A stretch of 64,000 nucleotides of DNA from VMDJ01 sp038146785 (GTDB lineage Bacteria > Pseudomonadota > Gammaproteobacteria > Chromatiales > Chromatiaceae). The notes below the pieces were generated by a model. The model searched no databases. It was not told where the DNA came from and was given only the letters and a program-made list of their open reading frames with translations. Below are positions 42,852-53,201 of the stretch, piece by piece (within the stretch, counting starts at the first letter, position 1; every line of letters begins with the position of its first letter). The position numbers were made by a program, and so were the translations under genes. The stretch lies in contig JAYQSI010000016.1 in assembly GCA_038146785.1 (NCBI GenBank), positions 62,001 through 126,000 on the forward strand, written 5' to 3'.

Positions 42852-45650
42852 TTAATTTAACTTTCCATGGCACTGTTTAAACTTTTTACCCGAGCCACAA
42901 GGACAAGGCTCGTTACGCCCCACTTTTTTGTCAGGACGAACATAAGGCTGCTGCTCTTCTTCAGCCGCCTCTGGCATCGCATCTGCTTGCTCAGGCTCAC
43001 CTAAACCCGTGAACTCTTCGTGCTGAAAATTAAATTCAGATGGATCGGGTTGCGGCTCTGGCTGCGGCATCTCTTGCAGCTGAAGGCGCGTCAGAATCTG
43101 CACAACCTCTTGCTTCATTGAACCAAGCATTGCAGAGAACATTTCAAATGCCTCACGCTTGTACTCTTGCTTAGGGTTCTTTTGTGCATAGCCACGCAAA
43201 TGAATACTGTTACGCAAATAATCCATTGCTGCCAAATGCTCTTTCCATTGGGTATCGAGGACATACAACATGACCTCTTTTTCAATGCGACGCATTTGCT
43301 CAGGACCTGCTTGAGCCTCTTTGGCTTTATACACATCAATGATTTGATCCAAGATGCGCTGACGCAAGGTTTCTTCATGTAGATCATCATCTTCATCCAA
43401 CCATTGTTGGATAGGCGACTGAAGATCGTACTGTTCTTTTAACGCCTCAGTCAGACCTTCAACATCCCACTGCTCTTCTAAGCTTTGTGGTGGGATATAC
43501 ATATCGATCATGTCATTGACGACTTCTTCGCGAATCTCTTGGATCTCGTCAGACACATCTTCGACGTTCATCAAGTCGTCACGCTGACGGTAAACCACCT
43601 TACGCTGGTCATTCGCGACATCGTCATAATCGAGCAAGTTCTTACGAATATCGAAGTTACGACCTTCAACTTTGCGTTGTGCATTCTCGATCGCTTTATT
43701 CACCCAAGGGTGCTCAATCGCTTCACCTTCTTGCATACCAAGCTTTTGCATCAAACCTGCAACACGCTCAGACGCAAAGATGCGCATCAAACTATCTTCA
43801 AGAGATAAATAGAAACGCGATGAACCCGGGTCACCTTGACGACCTGAACGACCACGCAACTGATTATCAATACGGCGTGACTCATGACGCTCGGTACCGA
43901 TTACACGCAAACCACCCGCTTCAAGCACTTGCTTGTGGCGCTGCTTTTGATCAGCACGCACAGCATCAATTTGAGCTTGGTCAGCACCTGCACCGAGTTG
44001 CTCGATCTCAATCTCAACATTACCGCCAAGCACGATGTCGGTACCACGACCTGCCATATTGGTTGCAATGGTAACTGCGCTTGGACGACCCGCTTCAGCA
44101 ACAATGTACGCTTCACGCTCGTGCTGCTTTGCGTTCAACACCTGATGCTTAATCTTTGCTTCATTGAGCAAATTAGCCACCAACTCCGACACTTCAATCG
44201 AAGCTGTACCCACCAATACCGGCTGACCACGCTCTACACAATCAGCCACATCTTTGATGATCGCTGCGTATTTCTCTTGTTGTGTCATGAAGATCAAGTC
44301 AGTTTGATCGTCACGCTGAACTGGCGTATTGGTTGGGATAACCACAACCTCAAGACCATAAATCTGCTGGAACTCGAAGGCTTCGGTATCTGCCGTACCG
44401 GTCATACCAGAGAGCTTTTCGTAGAGACGGAAGAAGTTCTGGAAGGTAATAGATGCCAGCGTTTGGTTCTCGTGCTGAATTGGCACACCTTCTTTTGCTT
44501 CAACCGCTTGATGCAAACCTTCTGACCAACGACGACCCGGCATTGTGCGGCCGGTGAATTCATCAACGATAACGATCTGACCATCTCGTACGATGTAATC
44601 AACATTGATCGTAAACAACACATGCGCACGCAACGCTGCCATCACGTGATGCATGAGCATGATATTGGCTGAGTCATAAAGGCTCTCGCCTTCTGCTAAC
44701 AAACCTTTCTGCGTGAGAATCTCTTCGACCTTCTCGTGACCATCATCACTTAGGAAGATCTGTTTCGCTTTCTCATCAACCGCGTAATCACCTGGACCGT
44801 AATCAGGCTTACCTTCATCATTTGTGATCGGATCTTGACGTGTCAGCTGAGCTGGAATGTCATTCACCGCCAGATAGGTTTGCGAACTATCTTCTGCAGG
44901 GCCCGAGATAATCAACGGCGTACGTGCTTCGTCGATCAGGATCGAGTCAACCTCGTCGACAATCGCAAAGGCGCGGCGTTGTGCGCGCTGCTCTGCCGAG
45001 AACGACATGTTGTCGCGCAGATAGTCGAAACCAAATTCGTTATTGGTGCCGTAAGTAATGTCGCAGTCATAAGCCTCACGACGAGTACACGGACGTAAGT
45101 GCTGATGACCCTCTGTACCTTCAAAGCTCAGATCGACTTTGAACGATGCCGCATCAGGACCTTCAGCACCTGATGAATTGATAACACCCGTGCTTAATCC
45201 CAAGAAGTTATAAAGACGACCCATCCATGCAGCGTCACGTCGCGCCAAATAGTCGTTTACCGTGACAACGTGCATACCTTTAGCTGGCAAGGCATTCAAA
45301 TAAGCCGCCAAGGTTGCTACCAATGTCTTACCTTCACCGGTACGCATCTCAGCAATCTTGCCTTGATTAAGCACCATGCCGCCGATCAGCTGGACGTCAA
45401 AGTGACGCATACCCATGACACGCTTACCCGCCTCACGCACAACCGCAAAGGCCTCTGGCATCAAATCATCGAGGCTTGTGCCACTGTCTAAGCGATCACG
45501 AAACTCTTGGGTTTTCGCTTTCAGCTGCTCATCGCTTAGCGCACTTATTTCAGGTTCAAGATCATTGATTTGTTGAACCGTTTTCATCATGCGTTTGACG
45601 AGTCGATCGTTACGACTACCAAACACTTTTTTCATTATTTTGCTGATCAT
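42852..45650 (-). CDS. secA: Protein translocase ATPase SecA
   Basis: Motor that drives secretory proteins through SecYEG. The 932-aa protein has Walker A in MRTGEGKTLVATLAAYLNA, Walker B VDEVDSILIDEARTPL, the preprotein-binding region, helicase motifs ATNMAGRGTDIVLGG and GRSGRQGDPG, and the C-terminal zinc finger CPCGSGKKFKQCHG that binds SecB. No secM-like gene lies upstream; an M23 protein gene is there instead. Confidence 0.97.
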   Translation of the reverse strand: MISKIMKKVFGSRNDRLVKRMMKTVQQINDLEPEISALSDEQLKAKTQEFRDRLDSGTSLDDLMPEAFAVVREAGKRVMGMRHFDVQLIGGMVLNQGKIAEMRTGEGKTLVATLAAYLNALPAKGMHVVTVNDYLARRDAAWMGRLYNFLGLSTGVINSSGAEGPDAASFKVDLSFEGTEGHQHLRPCTRREAYDCDITYGTNNEFGFDYLRDNMSFSAEQRAQRRAFAIVDEVDSILIDEARTPLIISGPAEDSSQTYLAVNDIPAQLTRQDPITNDEGKPDYGPGDYAVDEKAKQIFLSDDGHEKVEEILTQKGLLAEGESLYDSANIMLMHHVMAALRAHVLFTINVDYIVRDGQIVIVDEFTGRTMPGRRWSEGLHQAVEAKEGVPIQHENQTLASITFQNFFRLYEKLSGMTGTADTEAFEFQQIYGLEVVVIPTNTPVQRDDQTDLIFMTQQEKYAAIIKDVADCVERGQPVLVGTASIEVSELVANLLNEAKIKHQVLNAKQHEREAYIVAEAGRPSAVTIATNMAGRGTDIVLGGNVEIEIEQLGAGADQAQIDAVRADQKQRHKQVLEAGGLRVIGTERHESRRIDNQLRGRSGRQGDPGSSRFYLSLEDSLMRIFASERVAGLMQKLGMQEGEAIEHPWVNKAIENAQRKVEGRNFDIRKNLLDYDDVANDQRKVVYRQRDDLMNVEDVSDEIQEIREEVVNDMIDMYIPPQSLEEQWDVEGLTEALKEQYDLQSPIQQWLDEDDDLHEETLRQRILDQIIDVYKAKEAQAGPEQMRRIEKEVMLYVLDTQWKEHLAAMDYLRNSIHLRGYAQKNPKQEYKREAFEMFSAMLGSMKQEVVQILTRLQLQEMPQPEPQPDPSEFNFQHEEFTGLGEPEQADAMPEAAEEEQQPYVRPDKKVGRNEPCPCGSGKKFKQCHGKLN

Positions 45651-45723
45651 GGGATTGGCCTTTTAGGCAATACAGTTTTAGACAATGGAAACACGAGACA
45701 CCCTTTAACAGGGTCGAGCAAAA

Positions 45724-46641
45724 TTAAGGGGCGCGTATAAAGCGGCTCGGATTGATGTGTTTTCCATTTTGATGCACTTCAAGATGCACATGCGGGCCAT
45801 TCGAACGACCTGTGCTGCCAAGAAGCGCAATCACTTGACCTTTAGTGATGATGTCACCTAAGCCAACAAGGTTCTTTTCATTGTGTGCATACAGCGAGGT
45901 GTAGCCATCAATATGCTGAATCTCGATCACGTTACCAAAGTCAGGTGATAACTCTGAGCGCGTAACCACACCACCTGCGATGGCATGAATGTCGATACCT
46001 TCTTTGCCGGCAAAGTCGACACCACGATGGAAAGTCTTTTTACCGTTAAATGGATCAATACGCTCGCCATAGACTGACGACATCCAACCTTTACGAGTGG
46101 GTTTACCTGACAAGGTCACCGCATCGACAAGTTCACGCTGACTGAGTTGATCTTCAATCGATGAGAGCGCTTCCTCACGCTCTTCGAGCAAGCCGGTCAA
46201 TCTGTCAATTTCAGCTGCTAGCTCTTTTAACTCCAAAGAGTTAACGCCCTGCTCTGAACCACCTACTGCGGGCGCTTGATCAAATGCCAGATCAGCAATG
46301 TGCACATCGCTTTGCTCAGCTAGGCGCTCACCTAAGGCATCCAAGCGCAACAAGCGTGCTTGAAGGTTACCAATATGAATCGCTAAGGCATCAATATTGG
46401 CGCGTTGCTCATCACGCAGTTCAGCAACAGCTCGCTGACTCTTACGCAAGGTTTCAACCCAAGCTTCAACCGGCTTATCGACAGCACTTGGCTGCACACC
46501 TGAACCCATGACATAACCGAGCCACACCAACAAACCACTCACCACAGCCATGCTAGGCACTAGCCACAATGAAGCTTTCGCCGCACTGATCTGCACACTG
46601 CGCTTGTGTTTACGTGATTTTGGTATCAGGATGATGTTCAT
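45724..46641 (-). CDS. M23 (LytM) family peptidase with N-terminal anchor and coiled coil
   Basis: A 305-aa protein with a basic N-terminus, one membrane helix (residues about 24-46), a long coiled coil (about 60-165) and a C-terminal M23 domain. The zinc ligands are present: HRGVDF (HxxxD) and HVHLEV (HxH), so unlike EnvC-type activators it should be an active endopeptidase. Genes of this type commonly lie between lpxC and secA in Pseudomonas relatives. It is divergent from dciA. Confidence 0.88.
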   Translation of the reverse strand: MNIILIPKSRKHKRSVQISAAKASLWLVPSMAVVSGLLVWLGYVMGSGVQPSAVDKPVEAWVETLRKSQRAVAELRDEQRANIDALAIHIGNLQARLLRLDALGERLAEQSDVHIADLAFDQAPAVGGSEQGVNSLELKELAAEIDRLTGLLEEREEALSSIEDQLSQRELVDAVTLSGKPTRKGWMSSVYGERIDPFNGKKTFHRGVDFAGKEGIDIHAIAGGVVTRSELSPDFGNVIEIQHIDGYTSLYAHNEKNLVGLGDIITKGQVIALLGSTGRSNGPHVHLEVHQNGKHINPSRFIRAP

Positions 46642-46671
46642 CTGACTCGCTAATGTTGTTATTTGTTTTTA

Positions 46672-47124
46672 ATGGCTAAAAGACCGCAATCAATCCGCCA
46701 AGTTCTGAATGCTGATGAAGAGTTGCGTCGACTGCATCAAAACATCTCTCAGCAACAGCATTTAGCTAACCAAGTGAAGGACTCTTTGCCGGGCCAAGTC
46801 GCTCAGCACTGCCATGTCATTTCACTCGATGGAAATAGCTTGCGAATAGTAACCGATTCTTCGCTTTGGGCGGCTAAAATTCGCTTCAGTGAACCGCAAC
46901 TTTTAGCGTCAATTCGACGCAAATACCCTCAAGTTCGCGATCTGCAAATCGCCACTCGCCCCATCGCTAAAACCAAGCCACTACGTGTTGCTCAACGCGC
47001 TAAACCGCAGTTCTCTGCCAAGGCGACTCAGCATGTCGAAAATGCAGCCAAATCGGTGTCAAACGAACCACTCAAGCACGCCATGCAGCGTCTTGCGAAA
47101 ACATTGGGGAAATTGACGGATTAA
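46672..47124 (+). CDS. dciA: DciA-like DUF721 protein
   Basis: A 150-aa basic protein with a DUF721 domain in residues about 10-95, including the hallmark SLWAAKIRFSEPQLLASIR. DciA proteins load or assist the replicative helicase in bacteria lacking DnaC. The ATG at 46672 is preferred to an in-frame TTG at 46663. The C-terminal third is Ala/Lys-rich. It converges on lpxC with a 4-nt overlap of stop codons. Confidence 0.75.
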   Translation: MAKRPQSIRQVLNADEELRRLHQNISQQQHLANQVKDSLPGQVAQHCHVISLDGNSLRIVTDSSLWAAKIRFSEPQLLASIRRKYPQVRDLQIATRPIAKTKPLRVAQRAKPQFSAKATQHVENAAKSVSNEPLKHAMQRLAKTLGKLTD

Positions 47125-48029
47125 ACCTGAATAGGTTTTGCGTATGAGATCGGCGCGGTTGTTTCGTCTTCAAAAATAACCTCTTCCCACGCAGACTGAT
47201 CAGCAGCCAAAGCATGTAAAAGTTGGTTATTTAAAGCGTGACCTGACTTGTAGCCAGTAAATGCACCAATCAAGCTGTAGCCCAACAGATACAAGTCACC
47301 AATCGCATCAAGCACCTTGTGCTTAACGAATTCGTCTTCGTAACGTAGGCCGTCGTCATTCAATACACGGAAATCATCGACAACAATCGCGTTCTGCATG
47401 CTGCCACCCAGGGCAAGACCACGCTCACGTAAAGCTTCGATATCACGCAAGAAACCAAAGGTACGTGCGCGACTAATTTCTTTAACGAATGAGGTTGATG
47501 AGAAGTCGATTTCAACCGTATTACCACCGTCCTCAAAGACAGGGTGATCAAAATCAATATCGAAATTAACTTTAAAACCTTCGAAAGGCTCGAAACGAGC
47601 AACCTTGTCACCATGGGTAACTTCGATAGGCTTCTTGATACGGATAAAGCGCTTCGCCGCTTTCTGTTCTTCGATCCCAGCGGATTGGATCAAGAACACG
47701 AAAGGACTCGCGCTTCCATCCATGATGGGAACTTCTGACGAGGTCAGGTCGATGTAGGCATTATCGATACCTAAACCCGCCATAGCAGCTAACAAGTGCT
47801 CAATTGTCGAAACACGAACACCGTCTTTAATAAGGGTGGTCGACAACATAGTGTCGCCAACGAAGTCTGCTTTTGCTGGGATTTCAACAACCGGATCGAG
47901 GTCTACACGGCGAAAAATAATGCCGGTATTGACCGCTGCCGGACGCAAAGTAAGCAAGACTTTCTCGCCGGTGTGTAGGCCTACACCGGTTGCCTTGATC
48001 ACATTGCGCAACGTGCGTTGTTTAATCAT
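47121..48029 (-). CDS. lpxC: UDP-3-O-acyl-N-acetylglucosamine deacetylase
   Basis: Zinc enzyme for the committed step of lipid A synthesis. The protein is 302 aa from ATG 48029, starting MIKQRTLRNVIKATGVGLHTG; an in-frame TTG 9 nt upstream is less likely. Zinc ligands are the His of TIEHLLAAMAGLGIDN and the His/Asp pair of KHKVLDAIGDLYLLG. It closes the division cluster, 151 nt after ftsZ, as in E. coli. Confidence 0.96.
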   Translation of the reverse strand: MIKQRTLRNVIKATGVGLHTGEKVLLTLRPAAVNTGIIFRRVDLDPVVEIPAKADFVGDTMLSTTLIKDGVRVSTIEHLLAAMAGLGIDNAYIDLTSSEVPIMDGSASPFVFLIQSAGIEEQKAAKRFIRIKKPIEVTHGDKVARFEPFEGFKVNFDIDFDHPVFEDGGNTVEIDFSSTSFVKEISRARTFGFLRDIEALRERGLALGGSMQNAIVVDDFRVLNDDGLRYEDEFVKHKVLDAIGDLYLLGYSLIGAFTGYKSGHALNNQLLHALAADQSAWEEVIFEDETTAPISYAKPIQV

Positions 48030-48179
48030 TTTGAGCAAAACTCCAAAAATATTGAGTTATTACAATGAGTTACAGCTTTTACTACAACCCAGGCGCAACC
48101 CAATACTCCGGATACAGCTAGGGAATTCCCTTATTTTCTGCAAAAAGTCCCTTCAGTTCAAGTGCTAATCACTAAAAAG

Positions 48180-49355
48180 TTAATCAGCTTGGCGTCGTAA
48201 GAAGGCCGGGATATCCAAAAACTCCATGTCTTTAGAGATCGCAGCATTCACATATTCGCTCGCTGGATTTTTAGGATTCTGACGAATGACCGTTGGCTTA
48301 TCCAAAGACTCTTCGGTTGCTTGCGCATCCACAAGGTCACCGTTCGCCACTTTCTTCATCGGCATCTCTAATGAATCAGGCACGGCACTCAATCGTGCTG
48401 CTGGCGCTTCCAAACCGGTTGCCACAACAGTAACGCGCATCTCATCGGTCATCTCTGGATCGATAACGGTACCCACAACCACAGTGGCATCATCACAAGC
48501 GAACTCACGAATGGTTGAACCCACTTCGTCGAACTCATGAATACCCATGTCCATACCCGCGGTGATGTTAACCAACAAACCACGTGCACCAGACAAGTTG
48601 ATGTCTTCCAACAATGGACTGCGAATCGCAAGCTCAGCCGCTTCACGTGCACGGTCTTCACCTTTCGCTTTACCCGCACCCATCATCGCTTTACCCATCT
48701 CTGACATAACAGTACGTACGTCAGCGAAGTCGACGTTGATCAAACCAGGCTTGGTGATCAAATCAGCAATACCTTGAACTGCATTTAGCAATACATCGTT
48801 AGCTGACTTAAATGCCTCAAGCAAACTGACACGACCAAGTGCTGACAATAACTTCTCGTTTGGAATCACGATCAATGAATCAACACGCTCTGACAACTCA
48901 CGAATACCCGCTTCTGCAATCTGCATACGCTTAGGACCTTCGAAGCTAAATGGCTTTGTAACCACCGCAACGGTCAAGATACCCATGTCTTTTGCCACTT
49001 CAGCAACTACAGGTGCTGCACCAGTACCGGTACCACCACCCATACCCGCAGTGATAAAGACCATGTCTGCACCTTCAATCGCATCTGCGATACGGTCACG
49101 ATCTTCCATCGCTGCTTCGTAGCCACGCTCAGGATTTGCACCTGCGCCAAGACCACGTGTCACATTCGCGCCCAACTGCAAGGCAGTACGAACTTGCGTG
49201 TTATTCAACGCTTGTGCATCTGTATTTGCACAAATGAACTCCACACCATCGATCTGTTGCTGCAGCATATGATTGACGGCATTACCGCCACCGCCACCAA
49301 CGCCGATGACTTTAATCACCGCGTTCTGACTATCTACATCCATTAATTCGAACAT
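48180..49355 (-). CDS. ftsZ: Cell division protein FtsZ
   Basis: Tubulin-like GTPase that forms the Z ring. The 391-aa protein has the G-box GMGGGTGTGAAPVVAE, the T7 loop NVDFADVRTVM, and the conserved C-terminal peptide EFLDIPAFLRRQAD that binds FtsA and ZipA. It follows ftsA by 47 nt. Confidence 0.98.
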   Translation of the reverse strand: MFELMDVDSQNAVIKVIGVGGGGGNAVNHMLQQQIDGVEFICANTDAQALNNTQVRTALQLGANVTRGLGAGANPERGYEAAMEDRDRIADAIEGADMVFITAGMGGGTGTGAAPVVAEVAKDMGILTVAVVTKPFSFEGPKRMQIAEAGIRELSERVDSLIVIPNEKLLSALGRVSLLEAFKSANDVLLNAVQGIADLITKPGLINVDFADVRTVMSEMGKAMMGAGKAKGEDRAREAAELAIRSPLLEDINLSGARGLLVNITAGMDMGIHEFDEVGSTIREFACDDATVVVGTVIDPEMTDEMRVTVVATGLEAPAARLSAVPDSLEMPMKKVANGDLVDAQATEESLDKPTVIRQNPKNPASEYVNAAISKDMEFLDIPAFLRRQAD

Positions 49356-49402
49356 TTGATGTTCCTCCGCTTGGTTTGCCTACGCTTATCACACGATAAG
49401 AT

Positions 49403-50638
49403 TTAAAAATTCCCTTGGAACCAGCTTTTCATCCGGCCCAAGACTGATTTGATTCCGCCGCCAGCGCTCACATCCGATACACGCTGACCACGATTACTGT
49501 GTCCAAACTGCAAGAGGCCAACACCTGTTGCATGGATTGGATTACGTACTTGATCCACTAAGCCGACCACATCCCGTGGCACACCTAAACGAACAGGCAT
49601 GTGGAATACCTCTTCAGCTAATTCAATAAGTCCTTCCATCTTTGAGCTGCCGCCAGTCATTACGATGCCGCCCGCACATAACTCTTCGAATCCAGAGCGA
49701 CGCAATTCGTTTTGGATCAGCAATAACAACTCTTCGTAACGTGGCTCGACCACTTCTGCCAATGTCTGACGCGATAAACGACGCGGTGGACGATCACCAA
49801 TACTGGGCACTTCGATGGTTTCGTCGGCATTGGCCAATTGCGTGAGTGCACAGGCGTACTTCAACTTGATGTCATCAGCGTGTTGCGTTGGGGTACGCAA
49901 AGCGACGGCGATGTCATTGGTCACCTGATCACCGGCAATTGGAATAACGCCGGTATAGCGAATTGACCCGCCGGTAAACACAGCGATATCGGTAGTACCT
50001 GCACCGATGTCGACTAAACAGACACCGAGATCTTTTTCATCATCAGCCAAGACCGAATAACTCGATGCCAATTGCTCAAGAATCAAATCTTCAACTTCAA
50101 GACCGCAACGACGCACACATTTAATAATGTTCTGCGCCGCACTCACTGCACCTGTGACCATGTGAACTTTGGCTTCAAGTCGAACGCCCGACATACCCAC
50201 AGGGTCATGAATACCTTCTTGGTTATCGATAACAAACTCTTGCGGCAAGATGTGCAGAATTTTTTGATCTGCAGAAATCGGTACCGCACGCGCTGCATCA
50301 ATCACACGCTCAACATCAGCATGCGAAACCTCACCATCTTTAATCGCGGTAACACCATGCGAGTTCAAGCTCTGCACGTGACTACCTGCAATGCCGGCAT
50401 AGACTGAATGAATCTCAACGCCCGACATGAGCTCTGCTTCTTCAATCGCACGTTGAATGGATTGCACAGTCGAGTCGATATTGACCACGACACCTTTCTT
50501 TAAACCATGCGAAGGATGTGAACCCAAGCCAATAATTTCGAGTGTGTTGTCGTCTTTTATTTCACCAACAATCGCAACGATCTTTGATGTGCCAATGTCG
50601 AGACCAACAATCGTATTTCGATCGACTTTCTTAACCAT
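49403..50638 (-). CDS. ftsA: Cell division protein FtsA
   Basis: Actin-like membrane tether of the Z ring. The 411-aa protein has IVGLDIGTSKIVAIVGEI, the 1C domain, VDIGAGTTDIAVFTGG, and GIVMTGGSSKMEGL. The C-terminal amphipathic targeting helix is seen as SVLGRMKSWFQGNF. It overlaps ftsQ by 8 nt. Confidence 0.97.
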   Translation of the reverse strand: MVKKVDRNTIVGLDIGTSKIVAIVGEIKDDNTLEIIGLGSHPSHGLKKGVVVNIDSTVQSIQRAIEEAELMSGVEIHSVYAGIAGSHVQSLNSHGVTAIKDGEVSHADVERVIDAARAVPISADQKILHILPQEFVIDNQEGIHDPVGMSGVRLEAKVHMVTGAVSAAQNIIKCVRRCGLEVEDLILEQLASSYSVLADDEKDLGVCLVDIGAGTTDIAVFTGGSIRYTGVIPIAGDQVTNDIAVALRTPTQHADDIKLKYACALTQLANADETIEVPSIGDRPPRRLSRQTLAEVVEPRYEELLLLIQNELRRSGFEELCAGGIVMTGGSSKMEGLIELAEEVFHMPVRLGVPRDVVGLVDQVRNPIHATGVGLLQFGHSNRGQRVSDVSAGGGIKSVLGRMKSWFQGNF

Positions 50639-51383
50639 TAGCTTTTACCTCAATAACTGCTTCATCTGACCAACGCACTGCAAAGCCGTGCTCGTAACGC
50701 ATATCGATACGCTGTGGTTTTTTCTGCGCCACAACTTGTGAATAATGTTTAACGAATCGCTGCCAACGTTGCGCAACCGCTTCGCTACCAAGCTCTAAAT
50801 CCAATCCGTCATCAAATTTCACATGCCACTCGCCATATTGATTGAGCGACAAAGACTTAAGACGAATCGGCAAGCTCACTGCGCTTGAGCGCAACGCAAG
50901 ATACTGTTCGACCACGGCGTAAGAACTACCCTCGGGGCCCATCAAATAAATAGAGGACGCTACATCGAGTGTTTTCTCTGGGATAAACACATCACCTTGA
51001 AGATTCACAAAGGCTTTATCACCCCAATGTGCTAACGGTGACTGCTCTGTCACTTGGATATGCAAAGTGTCTGGCCACTGACGACGTATCGCCACATCTG
51101 CAACCCAAGGCAATTCATTGATAGCCGCACGCAAGGTATCCATATCAAGAGAAACAAAACCGCCCTCGAGATACTCTTCAACTCGACGCTCCACATCTGC
51201 ACGATCGAGATATTCAAACTCACCTTGAATGCTTACTGACTTGAATGGCAGTTGCCCTGGCGAAGTGAGATACACCCATGATGCGACCAAAGCACCACCG
51301 GTCAAAAAGGCAACCAACAACCAGGTGCTCCACCATGCACTCAATATAGAAACTGGAGATTGACGAACGGCTTTCTTAGCCAT
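50631..51383 (-). CDS. ftsQ: Cell division protein FtsQ
   Basis: Bitopic divisome protein that joins with FtsL and FtsB. The 250-aa protein has a short cytoplasmic part, a membrane helix (residues about 17-38), a POTRA domain (FKSVSIQGEFEYLDRADVER) and the FtsQ beta domain (LPWVADVAIRRQWPDTLHIQ and later EWHVKFDDGLDLELG). It overlaps ddl and ftsA. Confidence 0.94.
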   Translation of the reverse strand: MAKKAVRQSPVSILSAWWSTWLLVAFLTGGALVASWVYLTSPGQLPFKSVSIQGEFEYLDRADVERRVEEYLEGGFVSLDMDTLRAAINELPWVADVAIRRQWPDTLHIQVTEQSPLAHWGDKAFVNLQGDVFIPEKTLDVASSIYLMGPEGSSYAVVEQYLALRSSAVSLPIRLKSLSLNQYGEWHVKFDDGLDLELGSEAVAQRWQRFVKHYSQVVAQKKPQRIDMRYEHGFAVRWSDEAVIEVKANG

Positions 51384-52311
51384 GACCTACCTCCAGTGTT
51401 TGTGCGAGCACTTCCCAGACCAAATCAGCAAACGAGAGACCCACCGCTTTAGCCGCCATTGGCACCAAGCTATGGCTGGTCATTCCAGGCACTGTGTTGA
51501 CTTCAATCAACCAAGGATTAGCTGCTTGATCGAGCATGACATCCACTCGACCCCAGCCTTTCGCATCAACCGCTTTAAATGCTTTTAAGCAGAGCGCTTG
51601 AATCTCAGCTTCTTTAGCCTCATCCAAACCGCATGGCACCCGATACTCGGTATCGTCAGCTAAATACTTTGCTTCGTAATCGTAGAAATCATTTTTTGCA
51701 TGTAGCGCAATCAGTGGTAGTGCTCGATCACCCAAAATTGAGCAGGTGTATTCAACGCCACCACCATCGACAAACTGTTCAGCGATCACATGCGAGTTGC
51801 AGGCCGATGCCTCTTCCCAAGCCGCTTCGAGCGCTTGCTCATTTGACACTTTCACAACACCAATACTTGAACCTTCTAAAGCAGCCTTGAGCATTAATGG
51901 AAACCCAAGTTTTGCCGCGTCAGCTAACTGCGCTTTAGATTCAATGAGTAAGTAATTTGGCGTCGGCAAATTCAATGATTGCCAGATTTGCTTGGTGCGA
52001 TATTTATCCATCGCCAAGGCGCAACCGAGAACACCCGATCCGGTATATGGCATCTTTAACAGATCAAGCGCGCCACTTAATTGACCATCTTCACCGCCAC
52101 GACCATGCACCACATTAAAGACACGATCAAAGCCGCCTTGCTTTAATGTAGATACAACATCACGATCAAGATCAATCGCATGCGCATCAATGCCTTTAGA
52201 CTGAAGCCCTTCGAGCACCGCTTTGCCACTAATTAATGACACCTCGCGCTCAGCCGCAAAGCCACCCATCACGACCGCCACCTTGCCGAAATCTGCTGCT
52301 GAGATACTCAT
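51376..52311 (-). CDS. ddl: D-alanine-D-alanine ligase
   Basis: Joins two D-Ala residues for the peptidoglycan stem. The 311-aa ATP-grasp enzyme has VMGGFAAEREVSLISGKAVL, VHGRGGEDGQLSG, the ATP-binding EGSSIGVVKV and the C-terminal WLIEVNTVPGMTSHSLVPMA with metal ligands. This is the DdlB-type copy inside the division cluster. It overlaps murB by 4 nt. Confidence 0.97.
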   Translation of the reverse strand: MSISAADFGKVAVVMGGFAAEREVSLISGKAVLEGLQSKGIDAHAIDLDRDVVSTLKQGGFDRVFNVVHGRGGEDGQLSGALDLLKMPYTGSGVLGCALAMDKYRTKQIWQSLNLPTPNYLLIESKAQLADAAKLGFPLMLKAALEGSSIGVVKVSNEQALEAAWEEASACNSHVIAEQFVDGGGVEYTCSILGDRALPLIALHAKNDFYDYEAKYLADDTEYRVPCGLDEAKEAEIQALCLKAFKAVDAKGWGRVDVMLDQAANPWLIEVNTVPGMTSHSLVPMAAKAVGLSFADLVWEVLAQTLEVGHG

Positions 52312-53201
52312 AAAGCATCCCCCACAACATGCACTTCAGGCTGCAGACGAGTGCCTGTTTGACGCTCAACTTCATTACCAATGAAGATAATTAACTGCTC
52401 GATATCAGCAGCGCTACAGTCATCTTCATTGATAATAAAATTCGCGTGCTTCTCAGAAACTGATGCGCCACCGATTTGATAACCCTTTAAGCCACATTGC
52501 TCAATCAAGCGAGCTGCATAATCACCTTCAGGATTACGGAAGGTTGATCCACCACTTGGCTTACCCGTTGGTTGCGTTGCTGCACGCTTATCCAACAAGT
52601 CACGAATAGCTTGTTGCTCTTCAGCCGCATCACCTTTCTGTAAAGTTAAACGAGCTGCTACGAACCATTCATCTTCGAAGCGTTTGACATGACGGTAATC
52701 AATATCGAATTCATCGCGCTCACGCCAATTCAATTCACCCAAGCGATTGATCATGCAAGCTTGATTGACCACTTGCCATGTCTCACCGCCAAATGCGCCG
52801 GCATTCATCGCTAAAGCGCCGCCCATAGTTCCCGGTATACCTGCCAAGAAGGCACCACCCGATAAACCCTCTCGAGCACATTGACGAGCCACTTTGGCAC
52901 ACGCAACACCTGCACCAACGGTGACATCACAATCATCGATATGAACATCGGCATTCACACCGTACATCGCAATCACAGTGCCATTGAAGCCACCATCGCG
53001 GATTAATAGGTTGCTACCCAAGCCAATCCATAGCAACGGTTCATTTGATGGCAAGTCGGCCAAGAATTCTTGCAGGTCATCAAGATCCGCTGGACGATAA
53101 AACTGCTTAGCTAAGCCACCAACACGCCACGTGGTGTAATTCGCCAATGACTCATGCATGCTGAGTTCGCCGCGCAACTGGGTTTGCATCGCTGCCATCA
53201 T
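52308..53201 (-). CDS. murB: UDP-N-acetylenolpyruvoylglucosamine reductase
   Basis: FAD enzyme forming UDP-MurNAc. The protein is about 298 aa and is of the type with NYTTWRVGGLAKQFYRPAD, GLGSNLLIRDGGFNG, FLAGIPGTMGGALAMNAGAF and the catalytic Ser in KPSGGSTFRNPEGDYAARL. ATG 53201 overlaps the murC stop (AATGATG), and a second ATG follows directly at 53198; a GTG at 53210 is also in frame. In E. coli murB lies elsewhere; placement next to ddl is usual in other gammaproteobacteria. Confidence 0.94.
   Translation of the reverse strand: MMAAMQTQLRGELSMHESLANYTTWRVGGLAKQFYRPADLDDLQEFLADLPSNEPLLWIGLGSNLLIRDGGFNGTVIAMYGVNADVHIDDCDVTVGAGVACAKVARQCAREGLSGGAFLAGIPGTMGGALAMNAGAFGGETWQVVNQACMINRLGELNWRERDEFDIDYRHVKRFEDEWFVAARLTLQKGDAAEEQQAIRDLLDKRAATQPTGKPSGGSTFRNPEGDYAARLIEQCGLKGYQIGGASVSEKHANFIINEDDCSAADIEQLIIFIGNEVERQTGTRLQPEVHVVGDAL

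Noticed and set aside
43884..44525. A 213-codon open frame antisense to secA
   Set aside because: It is fully inside secA, has no ribosome-binding site and no recognisable domain; it is a shadow of the real gene.
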